This document shows, piece after piece, positions 22,568-30,071 of a DNA stretch of 32,541 bases (position 1 is the stretch's first letter; each line of letters begins with the position of its first letter). Source of the stretch: DAITPV01 sp050692555 (GTDB lineage Bacteria; Actinomycetota; UBA4738; CALAEC01); NCBI GenBank assembly GCA_050692555.1, contig JBOGVS010000035.1, positions 1 to 32,541 on the forward strand. Reading direction: 5' to 3'. Both the position numbers and the translations under genes were made by a program. The notes beneath the pieces are model-generated. The model was not told where the DNA came from and made no database searches. It saw nothing but the letters and a program-made list of their open reading frames with translations.

Positions 22568-23742
22568 TGTGATCTCCTTCCTGGCCGGTCCACGACGGTC
22601 TTGGCGGCTCGCTCGGCGCGCCGGCGGCTCGCCTCGGAGGCAAGCGCCGCGATGACGATGACCACAAGGGCCACAAGCTGGATGGCGGCGGCCAAGTAGA
22701 GCCCGAGGACGACCGTACCGAGCGCGATCACGGCCGCACCTGCCCGGTAGGCGATCGGGCGGATGCGCATCACTCGGCGGAAGGCCACGTCGCCGGTTAG
22801 GTAGAGCGCGACGCCACCGGCCAGCAACACCGCCGGTGCGATTTCGAGTCGCGCCAACACATCTCCGATGGACAACTCGAGCCCGGCGGCTGTGGTGATC
22901 ACGCCGAGCAGGATGGGGATGTAGGCGAAGAAGTAGCCGTTGATCGCCAGCCCGAACCGCTGGGCCGGTGACGCGGAGGTCATGGCATGATCGGCGCCCT
23001 CCTCGTCGCCGACGAAGTAGGCCCACCACATCGCGGCCACCAACGCCAGCGCCAGTACGCCCGCCCCGAACAGCTTCAGCGTCAGTGGTACGCCGGCGAG
23101 GCCGATCCCGATCGCCACGACGGATTCCCCGAGAGCCACGATCAGGAGCAGGCCGTGCCGCTCGACGAAGTGCCTGGAGCGCACCGGGAACTGGGGCGCC
23201 GCGCGGCCGGCGATCCGCGGGGTCACGAACAGGATGACGATCGCCGCCACCCACAGCGCGTAGGCAGCCGGGCCCTCCAGCATGCCGGCGATGATCACGC
23301 TTACCGCAGCCGCCACGTTGAACGGCCCGAATCGCAGCACCACCCTGGATTCGTAGACCTGGGTCCACAACCCGGCGTGCACCAGGATCACGAGCAGGTA
23401 CCCGATCCCGAGGGCAACCCCGCTGCCGTCGAACGCCTCCGGGATCGCCAGGGCGCACATGAAGAAGGCTGCCATGCCCAGGATCATCAGAAGCCGGCGA
23501 GCGGGCCGGTCCGGCGGCACCTGGTTGGTCAGCCACACGTAGCCGCCGTACATCCAGAACAGCACGACGAAGATCAGTACGACCCGAGCCAGGTTCTCGG
23601 CGGTCGGGTGTTCAGCCAGGAGCGAGGTCAGCTGGGTCAGGGTGAACACGAAGACCAGGTCGAAGAAGAGCTCGATGGTCGAGACCCGTAGCTCTTCCTG
23701 ATCCGGCGGTTCCTGTTCTTCGGCGCGGTCGGCAGTTGCCAT
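22564..23742 (-). CDS. Low temperature requirement protein A (LtrA) family membrane protein
   Basis: The 392 residues have about 11-12 hydrophobic segments. RVSTIELFFDLVFVFTLTQL near residue 18 and RHGLLLIVALGESVVAIG in the middle are the LtrA family signatures. The Listeria founder was linked to growth in the cold, but its molecular activity is unknown. ATG 23742 has AGGAGG four bases upstream; the open frame continues further but without a ribosome site. The gene is convergent with the HIT gene, the two stops overlapping by two bases with no terminator between. A 72-base spacer separates it from a divergent SRPBCC gene. Confidence 0.92.
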   Translation of the reverse strand: MATADRAEEQEPPDQEELRVSTIELFFDLVFVFTLTQLTSLLAEHPTAENLARVVLIFVVLFWMYGGYVWLTNQVPPDRPARRLLMILGMAAFFMCALAIPEAFDGSGVALGIGYLLVILVHAGLWTQVYESRVVLRFGPFNVAAAVSVIIAGMLEGPAAYALWVAAIVILFVTPRIAGRAAPQFPVRSRHFVERHGLLLIVALGESVVAIGIGLAGVPLTLKLFGAGVLALALVAAMWWAYFVGDEEGADHAMTSASPAQRFGLAINGYFFAYIPILLGVITTAAGLELSIGDVLARLEIAPAVLLAGGVALYLTGDVAFRRVMRIRPIAYRAGAAVIALGTVVLGLYLAAAIQLVALVVIVIAALASEASRRRAERAAKTVVDRPGRRSH

Positions 23743-23814
23743 ACGGCCTCCTGGAGGACCGAACCACGAGTAGCACGGCCATCTTCCCGGCGGACTAGGC
23801 TGTCGGAGCCGGTC

Positions 23815-24251
23815 GTGATCTCGTTCGAGAACACCGTGACCATCAGTCGGAAGCTGGAAGACGTCTTCGCGTTCCTGGCCGACTTCGAGAACATACCAGC
23901 TTGGAACTACGCGATCTCCGAGACGATCAAGACCTCTGAAGGTCCCCTTGGCGTCGGAAGCACGTACCGACAGCTTCGCCACGTACCACGTCGGAGCGAG
24001 GAAGCGTTCGAAGTGACGACGTTCAAGCCTCCGCGGGAGCTGGCGATCGCCGGGACTCTGGGGCCGTTTGCCTCCCGCCTGAGCTACCTGCTGGAGCCCA
24101 TTGACGGAGGGACGAGGCTGGTGAATCGAGTCGAGCTCGAACCGCGTGGAGTCCTTCGCCTCTTGGGTAATGCCGCGGCTTCCCGAATCAAGGAGCGGTC
24201 GCCACGAACCTCATGCAGCTGAAGCGGATCCTCGAGGGCGAGGCAGGGTAG
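23815..24251 (+). CDS. SRPBCC (polyketide cyclase-like) protein, frameshifted near the C-terminus
   Basis: Starts GTG 23815 with ISFENTVTISRKLEDVFAFL, then ADFENIPAWNY and a SRPBCC body. The zero frame ends at TGA 24220-24222 after an atypical RIKERSPRTSCS. If one base is added to the GG at about 24192-24193, the frame instead reads GAVATNLMQLKRILEGEAG and stops at TAG 24249-24251. That restores the usual C-terminal amphipathic helix and a 145-residue protein. So there is a single-base deletion, either real or a consensus error. The ligand is unknown. TAGGCT (23796-23801) may be the -10 box. Confidence 0.8.
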
Positions 24252-24263
24252 AGATGTATTCGC

Positions 24264-25356
24264 TCAGTCGAATCGGGCGTTCGCCTGGGTGCCGAGGAAT
24301 AGCCCGATGTCCTTCGCCTCCGCCTGCACTCCCTTTCTCATCGCGAGACCGAGGGCCGAGAACGGACGGGTGCGCACATCGAGCCCGTCGTCACCTCGTT
24401 CGGTGGCCCAGGTCCCCACGGCCCGGCCGTCCGACAAGATCATCGGGTGGAGCCACCCACCGCCGGCGTTGATCTTCTTCCAGTGCTGGGACGGGACAAC
24501 CAAGCCGCGGTCTTTCCATCCGAGCACGTACTCGTCGAAGGCGGGGAGCAGCCGAACCAGGCCGGGCCGAGCTTCTCCCCTCTGAGACTTGATCGTCCAG
24601 AGGGAGTTGCGACCGACCGGTACTTCCTTCAATCGGTTCTCGATGGCCTGCCACGCGTGATTGGCGTCGGAGGCCTTGATCCCCGACCAGCCCGCGAGGT
24701 CCGCAACCGTGGCCGGTCCGTGCGAACGGAGGTATCGGACGGCCAGCTCGGCCAGCGCGGCGTCGCGATCCAGGGGCCGGCGCGCTCCCACCCACTCGTC
24801 AAGAAGGACGAAGGCCGGCTCCCCATCGATCTCGGGCCCGTAGCAACACACGCCTTCGGCCGCGGCCAGCCACACCAGGTGGGCGATGGCCTGGCCATCA
24901 GTACGGATGCCCTTGCGGCGGAGCCGTTCGGCTAGCTGCGGCCGGGTCAGCGGCGCGTCTCGCTTCAGGATCCTTCGGATCTCAGCCACGGCAGCTTCGT
25001 GCTTGCTCTCGGGGATACCTTCCTGCACCAGGCGGCGGTGGGAGCGGGGGATCCGAGGCCTCGACAACGAGGGGATGCAGCCACCTGAGGTCCTCGGCCG
25101 CCACGAAATGGAGCGTCCGTCGCATGGCCCATGTCCACACGATGCTTCTATCCTCGAAGCGGGCCCGGTCCACGGCCGCGGCCGTGAGGCCGCGCGTCCG
25201 GGCTCGGAGGCCGAGCGCCGCGGCGTCGGGGATCTGGGTCTGGACACTGACGAGGTGTCGCACCACGTCGGCCGGATCGCGCTTGCCGGAAGGCCGATGG
25301 AGGAGCTGGGCCGCCTGCCGGAGCCGCCGTAGTCGATCGTCGCTGCCCTTCGGCAT
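24264..25356 (-). pseudogene. AlkZ-like winged-helix DNA glycosylase family protein, frameshifted
   Basis: Two overlapping minus-strand frames together make one winged-helix DNA-binding (HTH_42, AlkZ-like) protein of about 363 residues. The N-terminal part, from ATG 25356, has LVSVQTQIPDAAALGLRART, with a QxQ motif like the catalytic pair of AlkZ, then WTWAMRRTLHFVAAEDLRWL. The second part has RSHRRLVQEGIPE, LTRPQLAERLRRKG, and a C-terminal FDEYVLGWKDR with GGGWLHPMILSDGRAVGTW. Removing one G from the run 25046-25050 joins them as ASDPRSHRRL. AlkZ members unhook alkylated or crosslinked DNA bases; whether this one is functional depends on whether the insertion is real. Confidence 0.8.
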
Positions 25357-25390
25357 GGGCGACAATCATGGCCTACAGAGGAGCGTGACC

Positions 25391-25798
25391 GTGGCGGGAG
25401 AGTTCCCCTTGGAGGGGATGGAGCTCACCCACATCCTTGTTGTGAGCGACGCCGATCGCGCTCGGGACTTCTACGTCAACGTCCTTGGGGCACAGCTCTA
25501 CCGCGAGTACGGCGGCACTTCGGTGGTTCTCAAGTTCCTGAGCACGTGGATGCTCCTGGTGACCGGCGGCCCGCCGACCGAGGACAAGCCCACCGTGACC
25601 TTCACCCCGCCGTCCGACCCGGACACCGTCAGCCACGCCTTGACCATCCGGGTCCCCGACTGTCGGGCCGCGTACGAGACCCTCCGGGCCCGGGGAGCCG
25701 AGTTCCTTACCCCGCCCGTCGAGTCGGACTGGGAGGTCCGAGTGTTCCTCCGAGATCCCGACGGCCACCTCCTCGAGCTGAGCGAAGCCAAGGGCTAG
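25391..25798 (+). CDS. VOC-superfamily (glyoxalase/bleomycin-resistance-like) protein
   Basis: The 135 residues contain one VOC domain. MELTHILVVSDADRARDFYV gives the first metal-ligand His position, and FLRDPDGHLLELSEAKG the C-terminal Glu ligand. The substrate cannot be read from the sequence. GTG 25391 was chosen because AGGAG lies seven bases upstream; GTG 25385 and ATG 25418 are in frame but badly spaced. The stop is three bases before the MerB-like gene, so the two are probably one operon. It is divergent from the AlkZ-like gene. Confidence 0.85.
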   Translation: MAGEFPLEGMELTHILVVSDADRARDFYVNVLGAQLYREYGGTSVVLKFLSTWMLLVTGGPPTEDKPTVTFTPPSDPDTVSHALTIRVPDCRAAYETLRARGAEFLTPPVESDWEVRVFLRDPDGHLLELSEAKG

Positions 25799-25801
25799 CT
25801 C

Positions 25802-26476
25802 GTGGAGCAGGATCTTCTGAACGACGTGCGTCTGCACATCTATCGCCGGTTCGTGGAGACGAGCCAGCCTCCCACCGTGCAGGAGACAGCGGACGTCCTG
25901 GAGCTGACCGCGGTGGAGGCTACCCAGGCGTATCGGCGACTGGCCGATGGACACGTGATCGTCCTGGAGCCAGGGTCACACGACATCTGGATGGCCAATC
26001 CGCTCTCGGCTCGGGAGACCTCGTTTCGGGTGGAGTCCCACGGCCGCTCCTACTGGGGAACCTGTGCCTGGGATGCCCCCGGGGTCTTGGCCATGCTCGG
26101 TGCGGAGGGCACGATCTCGACGAGCTGCCCGGACTGCAAGGCACCGCTCGAGCTGCGAGTCCGGGATAGGGAGATGGAGGCCGCCGAGGCCCTGGCCCAC
26201 TTCGCCGTCCCCGCCGCCCACTGGTGGGACGATATTGGCTACACGTGAAGCACGATGCTGCTCTTCCGGTCGGAAGAGCATGTGGATCGGTGGTGCGCCG
26301 ACCGGGGGCTCCCACGCGGCGGGGTTCTCACCCTCGGGCAGCTCTGGGACCTGGCGAAGGCGTGGTACGCGAACCGGATGGCGCCGGACTGGCGGCGCCG
26401 CACCGCCGAGGAAGCCGAGGCCGTGTTCGAGGGGATCGGGCTGACCGGCGCGTTCTGGCGCTTGACCCCGGGGTGA
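25802..26476 (+). CDS. MerB-like (alkylmercury lyase family) selenoprotein candidate, UGA read as Sec at codon 149
   Basis: The zero frame runs from GTG 25802 to TGA 26246-26248, then continues open to TGA 26474-26476. Read through, it gives 224 residues, near the 212 of MerB. The N-terminal winged helix is followed by NPLSARETSFRVESHGRSY and WGTCAWDA. Its CxxD matches the catalytic Cys96 and Asp99 of MerB, and STSCPDCKAP matches the structural Cys117. The UGA falls in DIGYT-UGA-STMLLFRS, aligned with the catalytic Cys159 of MerB (FCCHVHFFAS). A hairpin with the look of a bacterial SECIS follows. Known of the family: MerB cleaves carbon-mercury bonds using these cysteines. Inferred: selenocysteine here. 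Alternatives are a disrupted gene or a TGC/TGT-to-TGA error. Confidence 0.8.
26246..26280 (+). promoter_or_regulatory. Candidate bacterial SECIS element with its UGA codon
   Basis: UGA is at 26246-26248. TGCTCTTCC (26259-26267) pairs perfectly with GGAAGAGCA (26272-26280), leaving the loop GGTC (26268-26271). The loop starts 19 nt after the UGA; in E. coli fdhF a loop with the same GGUC bases starts about 18 nt after its UGA. A loop GU at this distance is what SelB recognises. The stem also encodes LLFRSEE, so part of the complementarity could come from protein conservation. Confidence 0.72.
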
Positions 26477-26480
26477 TCTG

Positions 26481-27304
26481 GTGCCGAAGGAGCGGGACTA
26501 CCTCGACGCCAACCGGGCCCTGTGGAACGAATGGGCCCCGATCCACGAGCGCTCGGCGTTCTACGACGTCCCGGGGTTCAAGCGAGGCGAGCAGCGGCTC
26601 AAGGACTTCGAGATCGAGGAGGTCGGTGACGTCACCGGCAAGTCGCTGCTGCACGTCCAGTGCCACTTCGGCCTGGACACCCCTTCTTGGGTCCGGCTGG
26701 GAGCCACGGTCACCGGCGTGGACTTCTCCGAGCGGTCCATCGAGCAGGCCAGGGCCCTGGCCGAGGAGGTCGGCCTCGACGCCACGTTCCTCCTGTCGAA
26801 CGTCTACGACATACCGGAGGTCCTGGAGGGGGAGTTCGACATCGTGTACACGTCCCGCGGCGTGCTCGGATGGCTTCCGGATGTCCCCCGGTGGGCGGCC
26901 GTGGTGGCCCGCTACGTGAAGCCGGGCGGGTTCTTCTACATCAACGAGATGCATCCGTTCCTGTACGTGTTCGGCGACTCGAAGGAGGCCACCGAGCTAC
27001 GGGTGAAGTTCCCCTACTTCGCCCGGACCGAGCCTTTGGAGTTCCCGGTGGAGGGCTCCTACGCGGAGCTGGATTCGTACGTGCGCACACCCGTCTCGTA
27101 CGACTGGCCTCACAGCATGGGGAGATCGTGACCTCCCTGGTGCAGAACGGGCTGCGGATCGATTTCCTCCACGAGTTCCCGTTCCTGGACTGGTCCCTGC
27201 CGTTCCTGGAGAAGCGCGGGGAGTATTGGTGGCTGCCCGAGAACCAGGCGGGGGAGCTGCCGCTGATGTTCTCGCTGAAAGCGATCCGGCCTTCCGCTTC
27301 CTAG
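26481..27304 (+). CDS. Class I SAM-dependent methyltransferase, frameshifted near the 3-prime end
   Basis: GTG 26481 follows the MerB-like stop by four bases. The Rossmann core shows LLHVQCHFGLDTPSWVRLGA (motif I), VTGVDFSERSIEQA (motif II), FDIVYTSRGVLGWL and VKPGGFFYINEMHPF. The zero frame ends at 27131 with HSMGRS. Adding one G to the run 27111-27123 region (ATGGGGAG) instead gives HSMGEIVTSLVQNGL, then WSLPFLEKRGEYWWLPENQ and GELPLMFSLKA to TAG 27302-27304, which looks like the true C-terminus (274 residues). The substrate is unknown. It is the third gene of the VOC-MerB-methyltransferase operon. Confidence 0.82.
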
Positions 27305-27384
27305 ATTCCTCGATCGAGTGCCCGGGGATGCTCGCCCGATATGTCCGATGGTTGCACTGGTTGGCCCGCGGGTAACGGCTCGCT

Positions 27385-27807
27385 GTGGCCGGCACCGTGA
27401 CCGTCCGGCTCCCCGAAGCACCTCCGGAGCACTACCTCCGGTGGATGGTGTTCTGGCGCGACGTCGAGCTGATCATGGGGCAGACGCCGACGCTGGCCGA
27501 GGCGGCCGCGGAAGAGAGTGCCCCGTTCATCCGGGATGAGGTGGCCGACTTCCTCTCCCGAGACGTGGTCGGGTCCATCCTCAAGCAGGCTCGCGAGGCT
27601 CGGGACGCGGGATCGGAGACCGTGATCCCGGTGCTCGTCGTGGACCGGGATCTGCTGCGGCAGGGAGCCGAGTACGTGGTTGCCCGGGGCATGTGGCTGG
27701 AGCGTCCGGGCGTCCTGGAAGCGATGGGCGTGGCGCCGCTTGAGGAGCACCTGGCCCACCTGCGAGCCCGGGCCGTGGAAGAGGTCCGGCGGCAGCTCGC
27801 CGAGTAA
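27385..27807 (+). CDS. Uncharacterised 140-residue protein
   Basis: I do not recognise this protein. It starts VAGTVTVRLPEAPPEHYLRW from GTG 27385 (GTG 27397 is an alternative; neither has a Shine-Dalgarno). It is rich in Glu, Ala and Arg, probably helical, with no signal peptide or membrane segment. VEEVRRQLAE ends it. The G/C-rich third codon positions and a clean frame support coding. It lies 80 bases after the methyltransferase and converges with the mycoredoxin-like gene, four bases between stops. Confidence 0.6.
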   Translation: MAGTVTVRLPEAPPEHYLRWMVFWRDVELIMGQTPTLAEAAAEESAPFIRDEVADFLSRDVVGSILKQAREARDAGSETVIPVLVVDRDLLRQGAEYVVARGMWLERPGVLEAMGVAPLEEHLAHLRARAVEEVRRQLAE

Positions 27808-27811
27808 GCCC

Positions 27812-28057
27812 TCAGGAACCAGACTTCAGTGCGCTCTCGAGCTCCGGATCGGTGGGCTCGACCAGGATCCTTCCGTCGGGTAGGACGATCACCGGTATGT
27901 TCTTCCGCCCGTTCGCCAGGTCCTGAGCCTCCTGGGAGGCCCCGGCGATCACGTCGATGTCGATGTACTCGTAGTCGAGGCGGTGCCGCTCAAGCACCTT
28001 CCTGGCCCTGATGCAGTCGCTGCACCAGGCGGCTCCGTACATCTTGATGTCGCCCAT
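27812..28057 (-). CDS. Mycoredoxin/glutaredoxin-like thiol-disulfide oxidoreductase
   Basis: An 81-residue thioredoxin fold. KMYGAAWCSDCIRARKVLER carries the CxxC active site (WCSDC), and NIPVIVLPDGRILVEPTD carries the cis-Pro. The spacing and the NGRKNIPV loop resemble actinobacterial mycoredoxin-1, which reduces mixed disulfides with mycothiol. ATG 28057 has a weak ribosome site (CGGAG, close to the start). It might supply thiols to the neighbouring MerB-like enzyme; that is only a positional guess. Confidence 0.88.
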   Translation of the reverse strand: MGDIKMYGAAWCSDCIRARKVLERHRLDYEYIDIDVIAGASQEAQDLANGRKNIPVIVLPDGRILVEPTDPELESALKSGS

Positions 28058-28108
28058 GGCTCCGCTCTTACCCTACTTGCTTCGGGGCCAAGCCCGCTCA
28101 ACCGATGC

Positions 28109-28145
28109 CGGCCACGGTGATGCAGGGTAGCCCTGCCCGTGGCCG
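28109..28145 (-). terminator. Long bulged hairpin downstream of the ArsR-AHSA1 genes
   Basis: CGGCCACGG (28109-28117) pairs with CCGTGGCCG (28137-28145). Inside, GCAGGG (28122-28127) pairs with CCCTGC (28131-28136) around a 3-nt loop, with a 4-nt bulge (28118-28121). It is seven bases after the AHSA1 stop on the minus strand and before the mycoredoxin start. There is no T tract, so it may be a factor-dependent terminator or an RNA-stability stem. Confidence 0.5.
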
Positions 28146-28151
28146 CCTGGC

Positions 28152-28581
28152 TTAGCCGGCGCCCCGCCCGGCAGCCGAGCGGAGGCGGCCGAGGAACATC
28201 CTCCACCCGTCCTCGTGCATCTTCCTGGACTCGTCGTCGGGGATGCCGGTGTGGCGCAGCCGGACCACCGTGTCGTCGCCGTCGGGCGTCAGGGTCACCT
28301 CGACGGTGGTGGACCCGGGGGGACCTCGGACTTTCCCTCCCATCCCCAGGTGAACACCAGACGGCGAGGTGGGTCAACCTCGAGGTACTCGCCGCGAGCG
28401 ACGTCCCCGGTCTCCATCTCCACGCGGTAGATCCCTCCCGGTTGGGGATCGAGCTCCGCTCGAACCCCCTGCCAGCTCGGGTACTTCTCCGGATCGACGA
28501 AAAAGGAGAATGCGATCTCCGGACAGGTGGGGATCCGGATCTCGGTCTCCACACCTCGAGGGTGGGCTCGGTGGTCATCAT
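28152..28581 (-). pseudogene. SRPBCC/AHSA1-family protein with two frameshifts
   Basis: ATG 28581 overlaps the ArsR stop (ATGA) and begins MMTTEPTLEV. The next expected block, ETEIRIPTCPEIAFSFFVDP, and PGGIYRVEMETGDVARGEYL are in another frame, implying an indel near 28548-28556 (GTGTGGAG). The body continues to FTWGWEGKSEVPPG, then needs one extra base in the six-G run 28317-28322 (C on the minus strand) to reach STTVEVTLTPDGDDT and HEDGWRMFLGRL, stop at 28152. The repaired protein is about 143 residues, the normal AHSA1 length. Such proteins often pair with ArsR regulators. Either a decaying gene or consensus errors. Confidence 0.78.
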
Positions 28582-28886
28582 CTCCGGCGTCGTTCGGCGG
28601 CCGCCGCGGCCCGCAGCCGCCGAAGATCCGTCTCCCACATCTCCTGGAGGACCTTCCGCAGCGATCCCAGGGCTCGGCGGTCGGCACGGTAGAAGCGCCA
28701 GTTGCCCTCACGGCGCTCGGTCACCAGCCCAGCCTCCCGCAGCACTCGAAGGTTCTGGGAGATCGTCGCCCAGGTGACATCGCGGAAATGCGAAGCGATC
28801 TCGCCGGCGGGCAGCTCTCCGTCCCACACCAGGCGAAGGATCTCCCGTCGCCGCGGGCTGGCCAGGACCTCCAGTACGTCCTGCAT
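28578..28886 (-). CDS. ArsR-family winged-helix transcriptional regulator
   Basis: The 102 residues are one winged helix: MQDVLEVLASPRRREILRLV, GELPAGEIASHF, then TWATISQNLRVLREAGLV (recognition helix) and ERREGNWRFYRAD (wing). No metal-binding cysteine motif is present, so it is of the non-metal type usually found next to AHSA1 genes. ATG 28886 has GGAG five bases upstream. It overlaps the AHSA1 gene by four bases and is divergent from a second AHSA1-like gene, so it may repress both from the AT-rich spacer. Confidence 0.92.
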   Translation of the reverse strand: MQDVLEVLASPRRREILRLVWDGELPAGEIASHFRDVTWATISQNLRVLREAGLVTERREGNWRFYRADRRALGSLRKVLQEMWETDLRRLRAAAAAERRRR

Positions 28887-28896
28887 GACGACTCCA

Positions 28897-28950
28897 TTTA
28901 AGCACATCCTAAAGCGCCTGTTGACATCTATTTTAGTCAGGGCTTAAACT
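28897..28950. promoter_or_regulatory. Divergent promoter region with inverted-repeat candidate ArsR operator
   Basis: An AT-rich island in GC-rich DNA. Plus strand: TTGACA (28921-28926), 18-base spacer, TAAACT (28945-28950). Minus strand: a weaker TCAACA, 17 bases, TTAAAT pair next to the arsR start. TTTAAGC (28897-28903) and GCTTAAA (28942-28948) are inverted copies 38 bases apart, one touching each -10 box, which would suit a repressor acting on both directions. Confidence 0.5.
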
Positions 28951-28988
28951 ACTGGGTGAGGTTCGGGTACGCGAAGAGAGGAGGAGCG

Positions 28989-29423
28989 ATGGGGTGCGAC
29001 ATCCTGGTGGCCGTCGATGTGGAGGCCGACCCAGAGAAGGTGTTCGAGGCTCTCAGCACCCAGAAGGGGTTGGCCAGCTTCTGGACCAGACAGAGCAAGG
29101 CTGAGCCGAAAGTGGGATCGGTGGCGACCTTCCAGTTCCCCACGGCGCCGGTGCCGTGCAAGATGCGGATCGACGCTTTGAAGAAAGGGAAGCGAGTGGC
29201 GTGGACCTGTGAGGGAGACTTCCCGAATTGGAAGGACACCACGGTCACTTGGGACCTGGGGGAGTCACCCAACGCCCAGACGCGCGTGATGTTCCGCCAC
29301 GGGGGATGGCCCGAGTGGTATCCGGACGAGGAGTTCGCCTCGGTGAACTTCGTGTGGGCTCAGGTCCTCGGCCACCTGAAGGGGTATGTGGAGTCGGGTG
29401 ATCCCCCGCCGTTCTTCCCGTAG
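28989..29423 (+). CDS. SRPBCC/AHSA1-domain protein
   Basis: The 144 residues begin MGCDILVAVDVEADPEKVFE and contain QKGLASFWTRQSKAEPKVGS and MRIDALKKGKRVAWTC, followed by the C-terminal long helix SVNFVWAQVLGHLKGYVESG, the layout of the AHSA1 (START-like) family. The ligand is unknown. ATG 28989 has GAGGAG just upstream and a good promoter about 40 bases before. The gene is intact, unlike its divergent relative, and converges with a methyltransferase, one base between stops. Confidence 0.88.
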   Translation: MGCDILVAVDVEADPEKVFEALSTQKGLASFWTRQSKAEPKVGSVATFQFPTAPVPCKMRIDALKKGKRVAWTCEGDFPNWKDTTVTWDLGESPNAQTRVMFRHGGWPEWYPDEEFASVNFVWAQVLGHLKGYVESGDPPPFFP

Positions 29424-29424
29424 G

Positions 29425-30066
29425 TCAGCGACGGCGGAAGGCGGCGAGTAGCGCGGGGTGCCAGCCGGCCCGAGATCCGAGAGCCCGAACATGGGGGGCG
29501 AAGGACCACTCCAGCGTGTCGAAGCCGCTCGACTCGAAGAGCCGGCGTAGTTGATGGCCGCTGGGCCGGTACACGTGGGTCGGGTCACCGGCGTATGCGA
29601 GGCGGTAGATGAGACGGCTGACGGCGTTGTTGATCGTGGGAAGGTGCACCACGCACAGGCCGCCGGGACGGAGCGTCTCGGCCAGGCTCCGGACGCCGGC
29701 CTCCGGGTCCGGGACGTGCTCGACGACGTTGATCGCCAGGACCACGTCGAACGGCTGGTCGAACGGGAGGCCGCGCTGAACGTCGGCCTGAAGGATCAGC
29801 GCTTCGGGGAGCCGGGCCCGGGCCCGCTCGGCGGCATGCGTGGACAGGTCGATGCCGACCAGGCGGCGCCGGCCCCGGAACCTGGCCAGCAAGTAGCCGT
29901 AACCGCAGCCGATGTCCAGGATCGGTCCGTCCCCGGGAAGGGCGTAACGGTCGACGAGGGCCACCACCCGGTCGTCGCGGGCCCGGTCGAACCGGGTCTG
30001 GCGGGGGACGTCGCCGTAGAGCGTGCGGAAGTACTCCTTGTCGTATGCAGTCGAGCCCTTAGACAC
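29425..30066 (-). CDS. Class I SAM-dependent methyltransferase
   Basis: A 213-residue protein with ILDIGCGYGYLLARFRGRRR (motif I), VGIDLSTHAAERARARLPEA (motif II), FDVVLAINVVEHVPDPEAG and LRPGGLCVVHLPTINN. It is of the UbiG/Methyltransf_11 type; the substrate is unknown. GTG 30066 was chosen as start (SKGSTAYDKEYFRTLYGD follows). No Shine-Dalgarno is seen, but it lies five bases after the cyclase stop and is probably coupled to it. The open frame continues far upstream as a shadow of the cyclase gene. Confidence 0.88.
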   Translation of the reverse strand: MSKGSTAYDKEYFRTLYGDVPRQTRFDRARDDRVVALVDRYALPGDGPILDIGCGYGYLLARFRGRRRLVGIDLSTHAAERARARLPEALILQADVQRGLPFDQPFDVVLAINVVEHVPDPEAGVRSLAETLRPGGLCVVHLPTINNAVSRLIYRLAYAGDPTHVYRPSGHQLRRLFESSGFDTLEWSFAPHVRALGSRAGWHPALLAAFRRR

Positions 30067-30071
30067 CGGCG

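Noticed and set aside
26255..26476. The segment after the MerB-like UGA as an independent small gene starting ATG 26255
   Set aside because: There is no ribosome site, the frame is the same as the upstream gene, and the sequence matches the C-terminal part of the MerB fold.
27305..27330. CTCGATCGAG palindrome after the methyltransferase as a terminator
   Set aside because: Only a 10-base palindrome with no loop and no T tract; similar to the core of the ilv terminator but probably chance in this base composition.
28058..28151. A tRNA or other structured RNA gene between the mycoredoxin and AHSA1 genes
   Set aside because: The only structure is a single bulged hairpin; no cloverleaf arms, T-loop or CCA end are visible.
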